From NCBI GenBank assembly GCA_947626265.1, contig CANQRM010000019.1, positions 1 through 63,029 on the forward strand: 63,029 nucleotides of DNA, written 5' to 3'. This DNA comes from an uncultured Oscillospiraceae bacterium. Lineage in GTDB: Bacteria; Bacillota; Clostridia; Oscillospirales; Oscillospiraceae. Below are positions 16,953 to 25,787 of this stretch, in pieces; position 1 is the stretch's first letter, and each line of letters opens with the position of its first letter. The notes beneath the pieces were generated by a model. The model had not been told where the DNA came from, did no database searches, and saw nothing but the letters and a program-made list of their open reading frames with translations. Position numbers and translations under genes: made by a program.

Positions 16953-17416
16953 GCGGCCCCACGAAAACCAACGCCCTGCGGCTCTTGGACGCCGCCGGCA
17001 TTCCCTACAGCACGCGGGAATTTGACTACAACGATGCGGACCCCTGCGGCACAAGTGACCTCGCCCTGCGGGAGCGGATGTTCAAGACCCTGGTGGCCCG
17101 GGGGGACCGGCGGGGACTTCTGGTCTTCTGCATCCCGGTGGACCAGGAGCTGGACCTTAAAAAATGCGCGGCGGCCGCCGGGGACAAGCGGGTGGAGATG
17201 ATACACCTCAAAGAGCTTTTGCCCCTCACCGGCTACGTCCATGGGGGCTGCTCCCCGGTGGGCATGAAAAAGGCCCTGCCCACCCTCTTCGACGAGACAG
17301 CGCTCCTCTACGACCGCATATTCGTCAGCGCCGGCCAGCGGGGCCTGCAGATGGAGCTGACCCCGGAGGACCTCATCAGCTACGTGGGCGCGGACACCGC
17401 CGACCTCACAAAATAA
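16949..17416 (+). CDS. ybaK: Cys-tRNA(Pro)/Cys-tRNA(Cys) deacylase-type protein (YbaK/EbsC)
   Basis: This 155-residue protein of the YbaK/ProX editing family clears mischarged tRNA. Family motifs include KTLVARGDRRGL, the central KCAAAAGDKRVEMI and GYVHGGCSPVGMKK near the C-terminus. It overlaps proC by 4 nt (ATGA). The pairing with a proline biosynthesis gene fits a role in proline-tRNA quality control, but the exact substrate is inferred from family. A terminator follows at 17423. Confidence 0.88.
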   Translation: MSGPTKTNALRLLDAAGIPYSTREFDYNDADPCGTSDLALRERMFKTLVARGDRRGLLVFCIPVDQELDLKKCAAAAGDKRVEMIHLKELLPLTGYVHGGCSPVGMKKALPTLFDETALLYDRIFVSAGQRGLQMELTPEDLISYVGADTADLTK

Positions 17417-17422
17417 AAAGAC

Positions 17423-17457
17423 CGCCCCGGCTCGGTGAGTCGGGGCGATGTGTTTTT
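17423..17457. terminator. Terminator between ybaK and mscL
   Basis: A 10-bp stem with one G-T pair (17423-17432 with 17438-17447) is followed by GTTTTT. A residues precede it on the plus strand, so it can serve both convergent genes. Confidence 0.78.
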
Positions 17458-17459
17458 GC

Positions 17460-17939
17460 TTATTCCTTGCTCAACTCGGAGGTGCAGTGGGGGCACTTGG
17501 TGGCGCCGATGGGGATCTCCGACAGGCAGTAGGGGCAGGTCTTGGTGGTGGGGGCGGCGGGGGCCTCCTCGGGCTTCTTGCGCAGGGAGCTTGCCTTGTT
17601 CAGCGCCTTGATCATCAGGAAGATGACGAAGGCCATGATGATAAAGTCGATGACCGCGGAGATGAACGCGCCGTAGTTGAACGTGGTGACGCCCAGCTCC
17701 GTGGCGGTGGCGAGGCTGGTCACCTGGGCCCGTTCCACGCCCTCCGGCAGGCGCAGGATGAAGAAGGCGTCGTTGAAGTTGGAGTTGCCGGTGATGAGGC
17801 CGATGAGGGGCATGACCAGGTCGTTGACCGCGGAAGTCACGATCTTCTGGAAGGCGGCGCCGATGATGACGCCGACGGCCAGGTCCACCACGTTGCCCCG
17901 GGTGGCGAATTCCTTGAATTCCTGGAAGAACTTTTTCAT
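17460..17939 (-). CDS. mscL: Large-conductance mechanosensitive channel MscL with C-terminal zinc ribbon
   Basis: This 159-residue channel opens under membrane tension to release solutes in hypo-osmotic shock. The N-terminus [20 protein letters not shown] and the second helix around residues 85-110 match MscL. After the usual cytoplasmic bundle the protein gains a Pro/Ala linker and a zinc-ribbon-like tail, CPYC then CPHC (about 136-153), which standard MscL lacks. ATG 17939 follows AAGGT. An extended -10 promoter lies 45-75 bp upstream. Confidence 0.94.
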   Translation of the reverse strand: MKKFFQEFKEFATRGNVVDLAVGVIIGAAFQKIVTSAVNDLVMPLIGLITGNSNFNDAFFILRLPEGVERAQVTSLATATELGVTTFNYGAFISAVIDFIIMAFVIFLMIKALNKASSLRKKPEEAPAAPTTKTCPYCLSEIPIGATKCPHCTSELSKE

Positions 17940-17983
17940 GTTTTTCCGACCTTTCTTATGTTGTGTCGCATTTGCTTGAGGGC

Positions 17984-18012
17984 ATTATAACACGATATAT
18001 GGATTTGCGCCA
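17984..18012 (-). promoter_or_regulatory. Promoter of mscL
   Basis: Read on the minus strand, a perfect TATAAT (17984-17989) has an extended TG one base upstream, and a poor TGGCGC -35 lies 17 bp away. It is about 45 bp from the mscL start. Confidence 0.6.
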
Positions 18013-18048
18013 CACTTTCCCAAAAAAGTTACGCCACTTTTCCGCGGC

Positions 18049-18059
18049 TGTGCTATAAT
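18049..18059 (+). promoter_or_regulatory. Extended -10 promoter of the anion permease gene
   Basis: TGTGCTATAAT contains the TGn extension directly before a perfect TATAAT (18054-18059), 41 bp before the permease start. No good -35 was found. Confidence 0.6.
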
Positions 18060-18100
18060 CATCGGGCGCGCCTGATGAGAGGCGCCAAGAGGAGTCAAAA

Positions 18101-19204
18101 ATGATCGCATACCTGAAGCGGGAGAAGGTGCTGACCATCTCCCTCATCCTGGCGGTGATATCCGCCTTCTTCGTGCCTCCGGACAGGGGGTATCTGGACT
18201 ATATCGACCTGCGGGTGCTGGGGCTGTTGTTCTGCCTCATGCTCCTGGTCCGGGGATTTCAGCACGCGGGGCTTTTTGACCTGCTCATCGAAAAGCTCTT
18301 CGGGGATGTGACGAGCAGCCGGCGGCTGTGCCTCACGCTGGTGCTCCTGTGCTTTTTCACCAGCATGGTCATCACCAACGACGTGGCCCTCATCACTTTC
18401 GTCCCCTTTGCCATTATGACCCTGGAGCTGTGCGAAAAGCGGGAGCTCATCATCCCCGTGGTGGTCCTGCAGACCATCGCGGCGAACCTGGGCAGTATGG
18501 CCACGCCCATCGGCAACCCCCAGAACCTCTACCTCTTCTCCGCCTCCGGCATGAGCTCCGGGGCGTTTCTGCGGGTGATGCTGCCGCCCACGGCGCTGTC
18601 CTTTGTTCTGGTGACGGGGGCGGCCCTGGCCCTGCCCGCGGGGCCGGTGACTATGAAAAGGGGCCCCGGCGCGGCGGCCATGCCCAAAAAAGAGGTGCTG
18701 GTCTACACGGGGCTGTTCCTTTTGAATCTGCTCGTGGTGTTCCGGGTGCTGAGCTGGGTGCCGGCCCTCGTCGCCACCGTGGCAGGTGTGGTGCTCATCG
18801 GGAAAAAGCATCTCCTGGGCCGGGTGGACTACGCCCTGCTTCTCACCTTCGTTGGCTTTTTCATCTTCGTGGGCAACCTGGGCCGGATAGAGCCGGTCCG
18901 GGAGCTGGTGACCCGGCTCATACAGGGCCGGGAGGTGCTGATGTCCGCGCTGTTCAGCCAGGCTTTGAGCAATGTGCCCGCGGCGCTGCTGCTCTCCGGC
19001 TTCACTGACGACTGGGCGGGGCTGCTGCTGGGAGTGAACATCGGCGGCCTCGGCACCCTCATCGCCTCCATGGCCAGCCTCATCTCCTACAAGCTCTACG
19101 CCGCCCGCCCCGGCGCCCAGGCGGGGAAATACTTCCTCCGATTCACCCTCTGGAACATCGCCTTCCTGGCCATCCTCCTCCCCTTCGGGGTGGTCATACA
19201 CTGA
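18101..19204 (+). CDS. SLC13/ArsB/CitMHS-like anion permease
   Basis: This 367-residue polytopic protein has the ion-transporter superfamily motifs ITNDVALITFVPFAIM and GSMATPIGNPQNLYLF, which line the substrate site in ArsB, NhaD and citrate-type carriers. About ten hydrophobic segments are visible. It is shorter than most relatives (about 420-430 residues), but the N- and C-terminal helices look intact. The substrate may be a carboxylate, arsenite or sulfate; nothing nearby decides it. The start has GAGG 9 nt upstream. Confidence 0.82.
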   Translation: MIAYLKREKVLTISLILAVISAFFVPPDRGYLDYIDLRVLGLLFCLMLLVRGFQHAGLFDLLIEKLFGDVTSSRRLCLTLVLLCFFTSMVITNDVALITFVPFAIMTLELCEKRELIIPVVVLQTIAANLGSMATPIGNPQNLYLFSASGMSSGAFLRVMLPPTALSFVLVTGAALALPAGPVTMKRGPGAAAMPKKEVLVYTGLFLLNLLVVFRVLSWVPALVATVAGVVLIGKKHLLGRVDYALLLTFVGFFIFVGNLGRIEPVRELVTRLIQGREVLMSALFSQALSNVPAALLLSGFTDDWAGLLLGVNIGGLGTLIASMASLISYKLYAARPGAQAGKYFLRFTLWNIAFLAILLPFGVVIH

Positions 19205-19215
19205 AAAAGCCCATA

Positions 19216-19255
19216 GCAAAAGGCAGGCACACCCGTGCCTGCCTTTTGCGTTTTT
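19216..19255. terminator. Bidirectional terminator after the anion permease
   Basis: A perfect 15-bp stem (19216-19230 with 19235-19249) has a 4-nt loop and is followed by GTTTTT. It separates convergent genes. Confidence 0.88.
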
Positions 19256-19592
19256 ACTGCTTGCCCTTGGCGGCCTTGCGCTCGGCGATCTTGTCCAGGG
19301 CTTTGTTCCGGTAGTAGATGAGGATGCCCACCAGGACCATGGCGGCGTTGATGAAATAGAACACCATCACGTACCACTTCACCGTCACCCACCAGTGCTG
19401 GGGGGCGTAGTAGGCGATGAGGATGAACTTGCCGACGATGGCGAAGACATAGCCAATGAAGATGAAGAAATAGAAGAGCACACTGGTGCCCTTGGCGGTC
19501 CGGGCCTTCCAGGCCTTGGCGATGTTCAGGGGCCAGGATACGCCAAAGCAGATGACCATCAGCATCTCCATGATGCTCGCAATAGTTAACAT
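19254..19592 (-). CDS. Small PQ-loop-like membrane protein
   Basis: This 112-residue protein has three hydrophobic helices and a basic C-terminal tail. The stretch FGVSWPLNIAKAWKARTAKG followed by TSVLFYFFIFIGY resembles the PQ-loop/SemiSWEET repeat (Pro in the first helix, then a Lys-rich turn). It lies 18 bp after the CoA-transferase stop, so it is probably the last gene of the kor operon. Transport function is not shown. Confidence 0.65.
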   Translation of the reverse strand: MLTIASIMEMLMVICFGVSWPLNIAKAWKARTAKGTSVLFYFFIFIGYVFAIVGKFILIAYYAPQHWWVTVKWYVMVFYFINAAMVLVGILIYYRNKALDKIAERKAAKGKQ

Positions 19593-19610
19593 AACACTTT
19601 CTCCTTTTGT

Positions 19611-21128
19611 TTATTCGATGGGCTCCAGCATGGTGCCGGTCTCCCGGAAGCGCCTGTGGAACGAGAAGGCCTCGTCCAGGATGTGGGGGGTCTGGGCCCC
19701 GTGGCTTACCTCGCAGGCCCGTTCAAAGTACCGCCGCAGCTGGGGCCGGAAGTCGGGGTGGGCGCAGTGCTCGATGATGAGCGCGGCCCGCTCCTTGGGG
19801 GACCTGCCCCGCAGGTCGGCGTAGCCCTGCTCCGTCACCAGCACGTCCACGTCGTGCTCCGTGTGGTCCACGTGGGTCACCATGGGCACGATGGAGCTTA
19901 TCTTCCCGCCCTTGGCGCTGGAGGCAGTCATGAAGATGGTGACCGAGGCGTTGCGGGCATAGTCACCGGAGCCGCCGATGCCGTTGTAGATGGTGGTGCC
20001 GTTCATCTGGGAGGAGTTGATGTTGCCGTAGATGTCCGCCTCCACGGCGGTGTTCATGGCGATGACCCCCAGGCGCCGTATGGTCTCCGCGCCGTTGGAT
20101 ATCTCCGAGTCCCGCAGGACGATGCGGCCCCGGTAGGATTCCAGGTTCTCCTTAAAGTGCATCATCCCCTCATGGGACATGCTGAGGCTGGTGGCGGAGG
20201 CCATGTCCGCGCACCCGGCGTCCAGGAGCCGTATGACTCCGTCCTGGATGACCTCAGAGAAGAAGGTGAGGTGTTCAAACCCCGCTTTTTCCAGGCCCAT
20301 GAGCACGGCGTTCGCCACCGAGCCCACTCCGGACTGCAAGGGCACATCCCCGGCGGACAGGCGGCCCGCCGCCTTCTCCGCCTTTAAAAAGGCCACGATG
20401 TTGTCCGCGATGGCCTGGCTCACGGCGTCCGCCGGGGCCAGGGGCCGGGGGTTCACGGAGAGAGAGCACTCCACCACGGCGGCGATCTTGTCCGCGCCGC
20501 AGGTGATGTAAGGCTTTCCTATGCGCTGGTCTACCCGGGTCAAAGGGATGGGCTCTCTATGGGGCGGGTCCGCGGGCATATAGATGTCGTGGAACCCCTC
20601 CAGCCCCTCCGGCTGGATGGAGTTCACCTCCACGATCACCTTCTTGGCCAAAGCCACGTAGGTTTGCGTGCAGCCCACGGCGGTGGATGGGATGATGTTG
20701 CCCTCCTCCGTGATGGCCACGGCCTCCACAATGGCCACGTCGATGGGCCCGTAAAAGCCGTAGCGGGCGTTTTGGGCGGTCATGCCCAGGTGCTGGTCAA
20801 GGTACGCCACGCCCTGCTCGCTCGCCCCATTCACCGCCTTGCGCAGGGCCGTGCTGGTGATGTAGGGCACCCGCCGGGCGATCATGTCCAGCTCCGCCCA
20901 GGTGTTGTCTATCTCCGGGCCGGTGGAGGCGCCGGAGAGAAGGTTGACGCGGACCTTCCTCTGCCCCGAGCGGACCTGCTCCGCCAGGGCCAGGGGCACG
21001 GCCTTGGGATTGCCGGAAGGGGTGAAGCCGCTGACGGCCACGGTCATGCCATCCTCGATGAGCATGGCGGCCCGGTCCGCGGTCATGACCTTATCCAAGA
21101 CTGCTTTGCATCTTATGCGCTCTGCCAT
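19611..21128 (-). CDS. Acetyl-CoA hydrolase/transferase family (succinyl-CoA:acetate type)
   Basis: This 505-residue CoA-transferase resembles the Cat1/AarC group that moves CoA between acyl donors and acetate. It has two-lobed family sequences such as VAVSGFTPSGNPKAVPLAL, the probable catalytic Glu in FFSEVIQDG, and GIGGSGDYARNA near the second CoA-binding loop. It lies 9 bp after the korC-type gene, so it probably acts on the acyl-CoA made by the ferredoxin oxidoreductase. Direction and substrate are inferred, with 2-oxoglutarate to succinyl-CoA to succinate the simplest reading. Confidence 0.87.
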   Translation of the reverse strand: MAERIRCKAVLDKVMTADRAAMLIEDGMTVAVSGFTPSGNPKAVPLALAEQVRSGQRKVRVNLLSGASTGPEIDNTWAELDMIARRVPYITSTALRKAVNGASEQGVAYLDQHLGMTAQNARYGFYGPIDVAIVEAVAITEEGNIIPSTAVGCTQTYVALAKKVIVEVNSIQPEGLEGFHDIYMPADPPHREPIPLTRVDQRIGKPYITCGADKIAAVVECSLSVNPRPLAPADAVSQAIADNIVAFLKAEKAAGRLSAGDVPLQSGVGSVANAVLMGLEKAGFEHLTFFSEVIQDGVIRLLDAGCADMASATSLSMSHEGMMHFKENLESYRGRIVLRDSEISNGAETIRRLGVIAMNTAVEADIYGNINSSQMNGTTIYNGIGGSGDYARNASVTIFMTASSAKGGKISSIVPMVTHVDHTEHDVDVLVTEQGYADLRGRSPKERAALIIEHCAHPDFRPQLRRYFERACEVSHGAQTPHILDEAFSFHRRFRETGTMLEPIE

Positions 21129-21137
21129 AGATTCCCC

Positions 21138-21701
21138 TCAATCCAGGCTCTGGCGGAACGCGGCGGCCTGCTCGTCGCTCACCAGGGCCGCGCCGGCCTC
21201 CAGGGCCTTCCAGTTCAGCTCCTCGGTGCCCGCCGGGATGTGGCGGCGCACGCCCTCGTAAAGAGCCTCCTCGTCAAAGAGGCCCAGAGCCTTGTTGATG
21301 GCCCCCACCGCCACGATGTTGGCGGTCATCAGCTTGCCCACCTTATCTCTCGCTGTGTCCAGGATGGGCAGGCGCAGCACCTGGCTCTCGTCCAGCCCCG
21401 CCGGCACGGTGAGGCTGCTGTCCGCCATGACCACGGCGCCCTCCGCCAGGTCCCCGGCAAATTTGTCCAAGCTCTGCTGGGTCAGGGCCAGCAGGAAGTT
21501 GGGCCGGATGACCTTGGAAAACCATATCTGGTCCCGGCTCAGGATGGTCTCGGCCTTGCACATGCCGCCTCTCGCCTCCGGGCCGTAGGCCTGGGACTGG
21601 ACGGTGTTGAGCCCCGCCGCCACCGCGGCCTCCGCCACGATGACGCTGGCCAGGATGACCCCCTGGCCGCCGGAGCCGGAAAAACGCATCTCATATCGCA
21701 T
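21138..21701 (-). CDS. korC: 2-oxoacid:ferredoxin oxidoreductase gamma subunit
   Basis: This 187-residue subunit begins MRYEMRFSGSGGQGVILASV, the GGQG motif typical of the gamma subunit, and continues with AYGPEARGGMCKAE. In the four-gene family the gamma subunit helps bind CoA. It is separated by 9 bp from the beta gene. The symbol follows KorDABC order, but a branched-chain (Vor) substrate is not excluded. Confidence 0.9.
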   Translation of the reverse strand: MRYEMRFSGSGGQGVILASVIVAEAAVAAGLNTVQSQAYGPEARGGMCKAETILSRDQIWFSKVIRPNFLLALTQQSLDKFAGDLAEGAVVMADSSLTVPAGLDESQVLRLPILDTARDKVGKLMTANIVAVGAINKALGLFDEEALYEGVRRHIPAGTEELNWKALEAGAALVSDEQAAAFRQSLD

Positions 21702-21710
21702 AGCTTTTCC

Positions 21711-22556
21711 TCACTTTCCCGCCTTGGCCTGGGCCCGCTCGATGAGCTTGGCGTACTCCGCGGTGTACTCGGGGAAATCGGTGTGGGTCAGGGTGCCCAC
21801 CAGGAGCTTTCCCTTCTTCTCCTCCTCGCTCATGGCGTAGTACCGGGCCGCGGGGATCATGTGCTCCTTCTGCCACTGGAGCATCTCCACGGCGCCGCCC
21901 TTGTGGTTTTTGCGGCCATAGTAGGTGGGGCAGACGGAATAGACGTCAATGAGGGAAAAGCCCTTGTGCATGATGCCCTGGCGGATGAGCTCGGTGGTCT
22001 CCCGCGTGTGGTAGGCCGAGCCCCGGGCGGTGAAGGTGGCCCCGGCGCCCGCGGCAAGCTGGGCAATGTCGAAGGGCCTGTCGATGTTGCCGTAGGGGGC
22101 GGTGGTGGCCATGTCCCCGGTGGGGGTGGTGGGGGAATACTGCCCGCCGGTCATGCCGTAGATGTCGTTGTTGAAGGTGACCACCGTGAGGCCGATATTG
22201 CGCCGGGCGGCGTGGATGAGGTGGTTGCCGCCGATGGCGGAGCAGTCCCCGTCGCCGGTGAGGACGATGACCTCCAGCTCCGGGTGGGCGATCTTGATGC
22301 CCGTGGCGAAGGCGATGGCCCGGCCGTGGGTGGTGTGGATGGAGTCGAAGTCCATGTAGCCCGCCGCCCGGCTGGAGCAGCCGATGCCGGATACCACCAC
22401 CACCTTGCCCCGGTTCAGGTTCACCTCCGGGTCGTCGATAAGCTCCTGCAGCGCCACGGCCACGTCCCGCATGATGATGCCGTTGCCGCAGCCGGCGCAC
22501 CAGATGTGGGGCAGGTGGTCGATGCGCATGAATTTATGTATAAGCTCGCTGGGCAT
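21711..22556 (-). CDS. korB: 2-oxoacid:ferredoxin oxidoreductase beta subunit (TPP-binding)
   Basis: This 281-residue subunit binds thiamine diphosphate through GDGDCSAIGGNHLIHAARRN and NNDIYGMTGGQ. HIWCAGCGNGIIMRD carries the Cys pair of this family, and the length is normal. It decarboxylates the 2-oxoacid with the alpha chain. The start is 4 bp after the korA stop. Confidence 0.93.
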   Translation of the reverse strand: MPSELIHKFMRIDHLPHIWCAGCGNGIIMRDVAVALQELIDDPEVNLNRGKVVVVSGIGCSSRAAGYMDFDSIHTTHGRAIAFATGIKIAHPELEVIVLTGDGDCSAIGGNHLIHAARRNIGLTVVTFNNDIYGMTGGQYSPTTPTGDMATTAPYGNIDRPFDIAQLAAGAGATFTARGSAYHTRETTELIRQGIMHKGFSLIDVYSVCPTYYGRKNHKGGAVEMLQWQKEHMIPAARYYAMSEEEKKGKLLVGTLTHTDFPEYTAEYAKLIERAQAKAGK

Positions 22557-22560
22557 GGTT

Positions 22561-23700
22561 TCAGCCCTCCATTTCCCGCAGTTTTTGAAGGATGTCCGCC
22601 GGGGGGATCACGGTGCCGTCGAAGCGGCCCAAAAACTCCACCGGCAGTCTCTCCGCCGCCACCCGCTGGACCTCCAGCAGCATCTGGCCGTAGTTGTGCT
22701 CCACCACCAATATGCGCTTGAGCCCATGGATACGGGCGCGGAGCCGCGCCTCCGGGAAGGGCCAGACGGTGACGGGCCGGAACATGCCGACCTTCATACC
22801 GGCGGCTCTCGCCTCCTGGATGGCGCTCATGACGGCCCGGGTGGTGCCGCCGAAGCATACCACGGCGGTGTCCGCGTCGTCCAGCATGTACTCCTCCACC
22901 CGGATGATGTCGTCCAGGTTGTGGTCTATCTTCTCCATGAGCCGGGTGTACAGCGCCCCCGCCACGGCGTTGCTGCCGGTGGGGAAGCCGGACACGTCGT
23001 GAGCCAGGCCCGTGATGTTGTACCGCTCGCCCTGGCCGAAGGGCTTCATGGCGGGCACGTACTGCCCCTCCGGTACATAGTAGCACTGCTTGTTGGCCCC
23101 GTCGTGATAGGAGATGTGGCGCTTGTTGATGATGAGCTCGTCGGCCCCGGGCAGCACCACGCCCTCCCGCATATGGCCCACGATCTCGTCCATGAGGAAG
23201 ATGACCGGCGTGCGGTATTTCTCCGAGAGGTTGAAGGCCCGGATGATGAGCCTGTATGTCTCCTGGACGGAGGCGGGGCTCAGGGCGATGACCGGGTGGT
23301 CGCCGTGGGTGCCCCACCGGGCCTGCATATAGTCCCCCTGGGCGGGGCTGGTGGGAAGGCCCGTGGAGGGGCCGGAGCGCTGCACGTCCACCACCACGCA
23401 GGGTATCTCCGCGAGACACCCGTACCCCAGGTTCTCCTGCTTCAGGGAAAAGCCCGGCCCGGAGGTGGCGGTCATGGCCTTCACGCCGGTGACCGACGCG
23501 CCCAGCACGGCGGCCATGCTGGCCAGCTCGTCCTCCATCTGGACGAATTTGCCCCCCACCTGGGGCAGGCGCACGGCGCACTGCTCCGCGATCTCGGTAG
23601 ACGGGGTGATGGGGTAGCCGGCGTAAAAACGCATGCCCGCGGCGATGGCGCCCTCCACGCAGGCCTCGTTGCCCTGCATCAAAACAGCCTTTTTACTCAT
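22561..23700 (-). CDS. korA: 2-oxoacid:ferredoxin oxidoreductase alpha subunit
   Basis: This 379-residue pyrimidine-binding subunit begins MSKKAVLMQGNEACVEGAI and has MRFYAGYPITPSTEIAEQ and TATSGPGFSLKQENLGY, the family's substrate and TPP-contact motifs. ATG 23700 was chosen over an upstream in-frame ATG because GGAGG lies just before it and the start overlaps the ferredoxin stop as ATGA. It forms the catalytic core with the beta subunit. Confidence 0.93.
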   Translation of the reverse strand: MSKKAVLMQGNEACVEGAIAAGMRFYAGYPITPSTEIAEQCAVRLPQVGGKFVQMEDELASMAAVLGASVTGVKAMTATSGPGFSLKQENLGYGCLAEIPCVVVDVQRSGPSTGLPTSPAQGDYMQARWGTHGDHPVIALSPASVQETYRLIIRAFNLSEKYRTPVIFLMDEIVGHMREGVVLPGADELIINKRHISYHDGANKQCYYVPEGQYVPAMKPFGQGERYNITGLAHDVSGFPTGSNAVAGALYTRLMEKIDHNLDDIIRVEEYMLDDADTAVVCFGGTTRAVMSAIQEARAAGMKVGMFRPVTVWPFPEARLRARIHGLKRILVVEHNYGQMLLEVQRVAAERLPVEFLGRFDGTVIPPADILQKLREMEG

Positions 23701-23897
23701 TCCTCCAGGTCCTCCAGCCACACGGCGTAATCCGGGCAGCGCTGCTCGCACTGGCCGCACAGCACGCACTCGTTAGGGTCCTTGAGATGTGCCTTCTCCC
23801 CCACCAGCTCCAGGGCGTTCCTGGGGCAGAAGGCCACGCAGATGCCGCAGCCTTTGCACCAGGCCGGGTCCAGCACCAGCTTTCTCTTTCCTGCCAT
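23697..23897 (-). CDS. korD: 4Fe-4S ferredoxin-like delta subunit of the 2-oxoacid oxidoreductase
   Basis: This 66-residue protein carries two 4Fe-4S motifs, CKGCGICVAFCP and CVLCGQCEQRCP, and would pass electrons from the TPP site to ferredoxin. ATG 23897 follows AAGGAGAGAGG. It is the first gene of the operon korD-korA-korB-korC-CoA-transferase and is coupled to korA by a 4-nt overlap. Confidence 0.92.
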   Translation of the reverse strand: MAGKRKLVLDPAWCKGCGICVAFCPRNALELVGEKAHLKDPNECVLCGQCEQRCPDYAVWLEDLEE

Positions 23898-23955
23898 ATA
23901 CCTCTCTCCTTTTTTCCGGCATAAACGGCACCCCTGTAGGATGCCGTTCAAAGCA

Positions 23956-24756
23956 TTATTCCTGCGCCGGGGCCTTTTCCGGCTCCAGCGGTTTGGTCTT
24001 CAGATTCTCCACCGCCACGAAGGCCCAGATCAAAAACTGCATGGCCGCAGCGGCATAGGTGACGCTCTCCGCCATGGAGCTCTGGTCGATGGCGCTCATG
24101 ACGCACAGAAACGCCCCGAAATTACAGCTGAATATGGTCCAGAAGGGGTGGGGGGAGTTGAAAAACCACCCGGCGGCATGGTACACGGCGAGCAAGGCCA
24201 TGCACCGGGCCAGGATGCCCACCACGAACCGCCACACCACGGGGTCCCCCGCCGCGTCCCGGTAGCCTGTGACCAGCCACGCGCCTACAAAGAGGAGCAT
24301 CATCCCCGCGCCCTTCCGGCAGGCGGCCGCGCCGTCCTCTTTCACCGCGTTCATGGCGACCACGCCCGCGCCCAAGCCGCCCAGCACCGTGAAGGCCCCG
24401 CAGATGCGGTGGGTGGTGGTCCACAGCACGTCCCCGGGATGGACCAGGCGCAAAAGGCCCGCCGCCGCCAGCAGGATGGCCGGCGCCAGGCTCACCACCC
24501 CGTACAGGGGGGTGTGGCCCTCGTAGGCCGCCTGAGGGGTCATGGGCGGGACGAACTGCCTCAGCCGCAGCACCAGCAGGGCCAGGATGAGCGCCGTCAG
24601 GGCGATGACGCCCGCCACCAGAAAGCTGATGGGGGCGTGGTCCGCAAGGCCGTTCTCCTCGTCCAGGATGCGCATGTCCTGCAGCCACCGCAGCAGAAAG
24701 CCCAGGGCGCTTATGATGATGGTGAAACCGGATAATTTATACGCTTCGCTTCGCAT
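23956..24756 (-). CDS. Polytopic membrane protein of unknown function
   Basis: This 266-residue protein has about seven hydrophobic segments and a short charged C-terminus. No family motif was recognised. ATG 24756 follows GGAG with 9 nt spacing; an in-frame ATG at 24822 has no ribosome-binding site. It lies 58 bp upstream of korD on the same strand, so it may share the transcript. A sensor or transport role cannot be argued from sequence. Confidence 0.65.
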   Translation of the reverse strand: MRSEAYKLSGFTIIISALGFLLRWLQDMRILDEENGLADHAPISFLVAGVIALTALILALLVLRLRQFVPPMTPQAAYEGHTPLYGVVSLAPAILLAAAGLLRLVHPGDVLWTTTHRICGAFTVLGGLGAGVVAMNAVKEDGAAACRKGAGMMLLFVGAWLVTGYRDAAGDPVVWRFVVGILARCMALLAVYHAAGWFFNSPHPFWTIFSCNFGAFLCVMSAIDQSSMAESVTYAAAAMQFLIWAFVAVENLKTKPLEPEKAPAQE

Positions 24757-24866
24757 ACGCCGCTCCGTAGTACCATAGTATTTTCCACCGGCGATTATAT
24801 ACCCAACCGCCGGTACAGTCAAGAAGCGGCCGGGGTTTTTCCGGCCCGGGAGGGAGGCGGTCCGGG

Positions 24867-25787
24867 ATGAAGCACGCGGCCTATTGCCTGGCCTGGTGCG
24901 CCCTGGTCATGGCCCTGGCACTGCTGTTCGCCCGGGCCGCCCCGGAGGCGCCCGCCGGGACCCTGGACGACAGTACATACCTCACCGTCCTGACGGCGGA
25001 GGGCCCGGTCCGGATGTCCATGGCGGACTGGCTGCCCCATGCCGTGGCGGCGGAGATGCCCGTGTCCTTCGGCCCCGAGGCCCTGAAGGCCCAAGCCGTG
25101 GCCGCCCGGACCTACGCCATGAGCGCCCGCCGGCATGACAATGCCGATATCTGCATCCTGGACGGGGGCTGCTGCGTGGCTTACCGGGACGAGGCGGCTC
25201 TGCACGAGCTGTGGGGCGGGGATTATGAAAAAAATATGGCCGCCGTTCTGGCGGCCGTTCGGGATACGGACGGGCAGTATCTTTCCTATAATGGCGAGGC
25301 CATCCAGGCGGTGTTCCACGCAAGCTCCTACGGTTCCACCGAGGCCAGCGCGGCCATCTGGACGGACCAGCCCTATCTTGTGAGCGTGTCCACTCCGGAG
25401 ACGGCCGATGACGTGCCGGACCTCATCACCACCGCCGCCTTCACGGCGGCGGAGCTGGCCGCGGCCTTGGATGTCTCCCCCGCCGGGGACCCTGCCAAAT
25501 GGCTGGGGGAGCCCACATTGGACGGCGCGGGCCGGGTAGCAAGCATGGCCGTGGGCGGCAAGGCGTTTTCCGGCGCGGAGCTGCGCCGGGCTCTGGGCCT
25601 TCGCAGCACCGCCTTCACGGCAGACTGGGACGGAGAAAAATTCCTCTTCACCGCCGCCGGTCACGGCCACGGGGTGGGCATGAGCCAGTACGGGGCCGCC
25701 GCCTATGCCGCCATGGGCTGGGGGTACGAGGCCATATTGGCCCACTACTACCCGGGGACAGCGCTCACATCTCTATCTTCCCGATGA
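24867..25787 (+). CDS. SpoIID/LytB-domain protein, probable sporulation lytic transglycosylase
   Basis: This 306-residue protein has an N-terminal signal anchor (about 5-24) and the SpoIID domain. AAEMPVSFGPEALKAQAVAA holds the probable catalytic Glu, and ARTYAMSARRH follows. The C-terminal GHGHGVGMSQYGA is the usual zinc-site signature. SpoIID cleaves septal peptidoglycan during engulfment, but several spoIID paralogues usually exist, so the symbol is not given. The start follows GGGAGGCGG. It overlaps the convergent thioesterase gene by 23 bp. Confidence 0.88.
   Translation: MKHAAYCLAWCALVMALALLFARAAPEAPAGTLDDSTYLTVLTAEGPVRMSMADWLPHAVAAEMPVSFGPEALKAQAVAARTYAMSARRHDNADICILDGGCCVAYRDEAALHELWGGDYEKNMAAVLAAVRDTDGQYLSYNGEAIQAVFHASSYGSTEASAAIWTDQPYLVSVSTPETADDVPDLITTAAFTAAELAAALDVSPAGDPAKWLGEPTLDGAGRVASMAVGGKAFSGAELRRALGLRSTAFTADWDGEKFLFTAAGHGHGVGMSQYGAAAYAAMGWGYEAILAHYYPGTALTSLSSR

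Noticed and set aside
20559-22721. 720-codon plus-strand frame opposite the kor genes
   Set aside because: Antisense shadow rich in His, Gly and Val. It runs across gene boundaries of three well-supported minus-strand genes.
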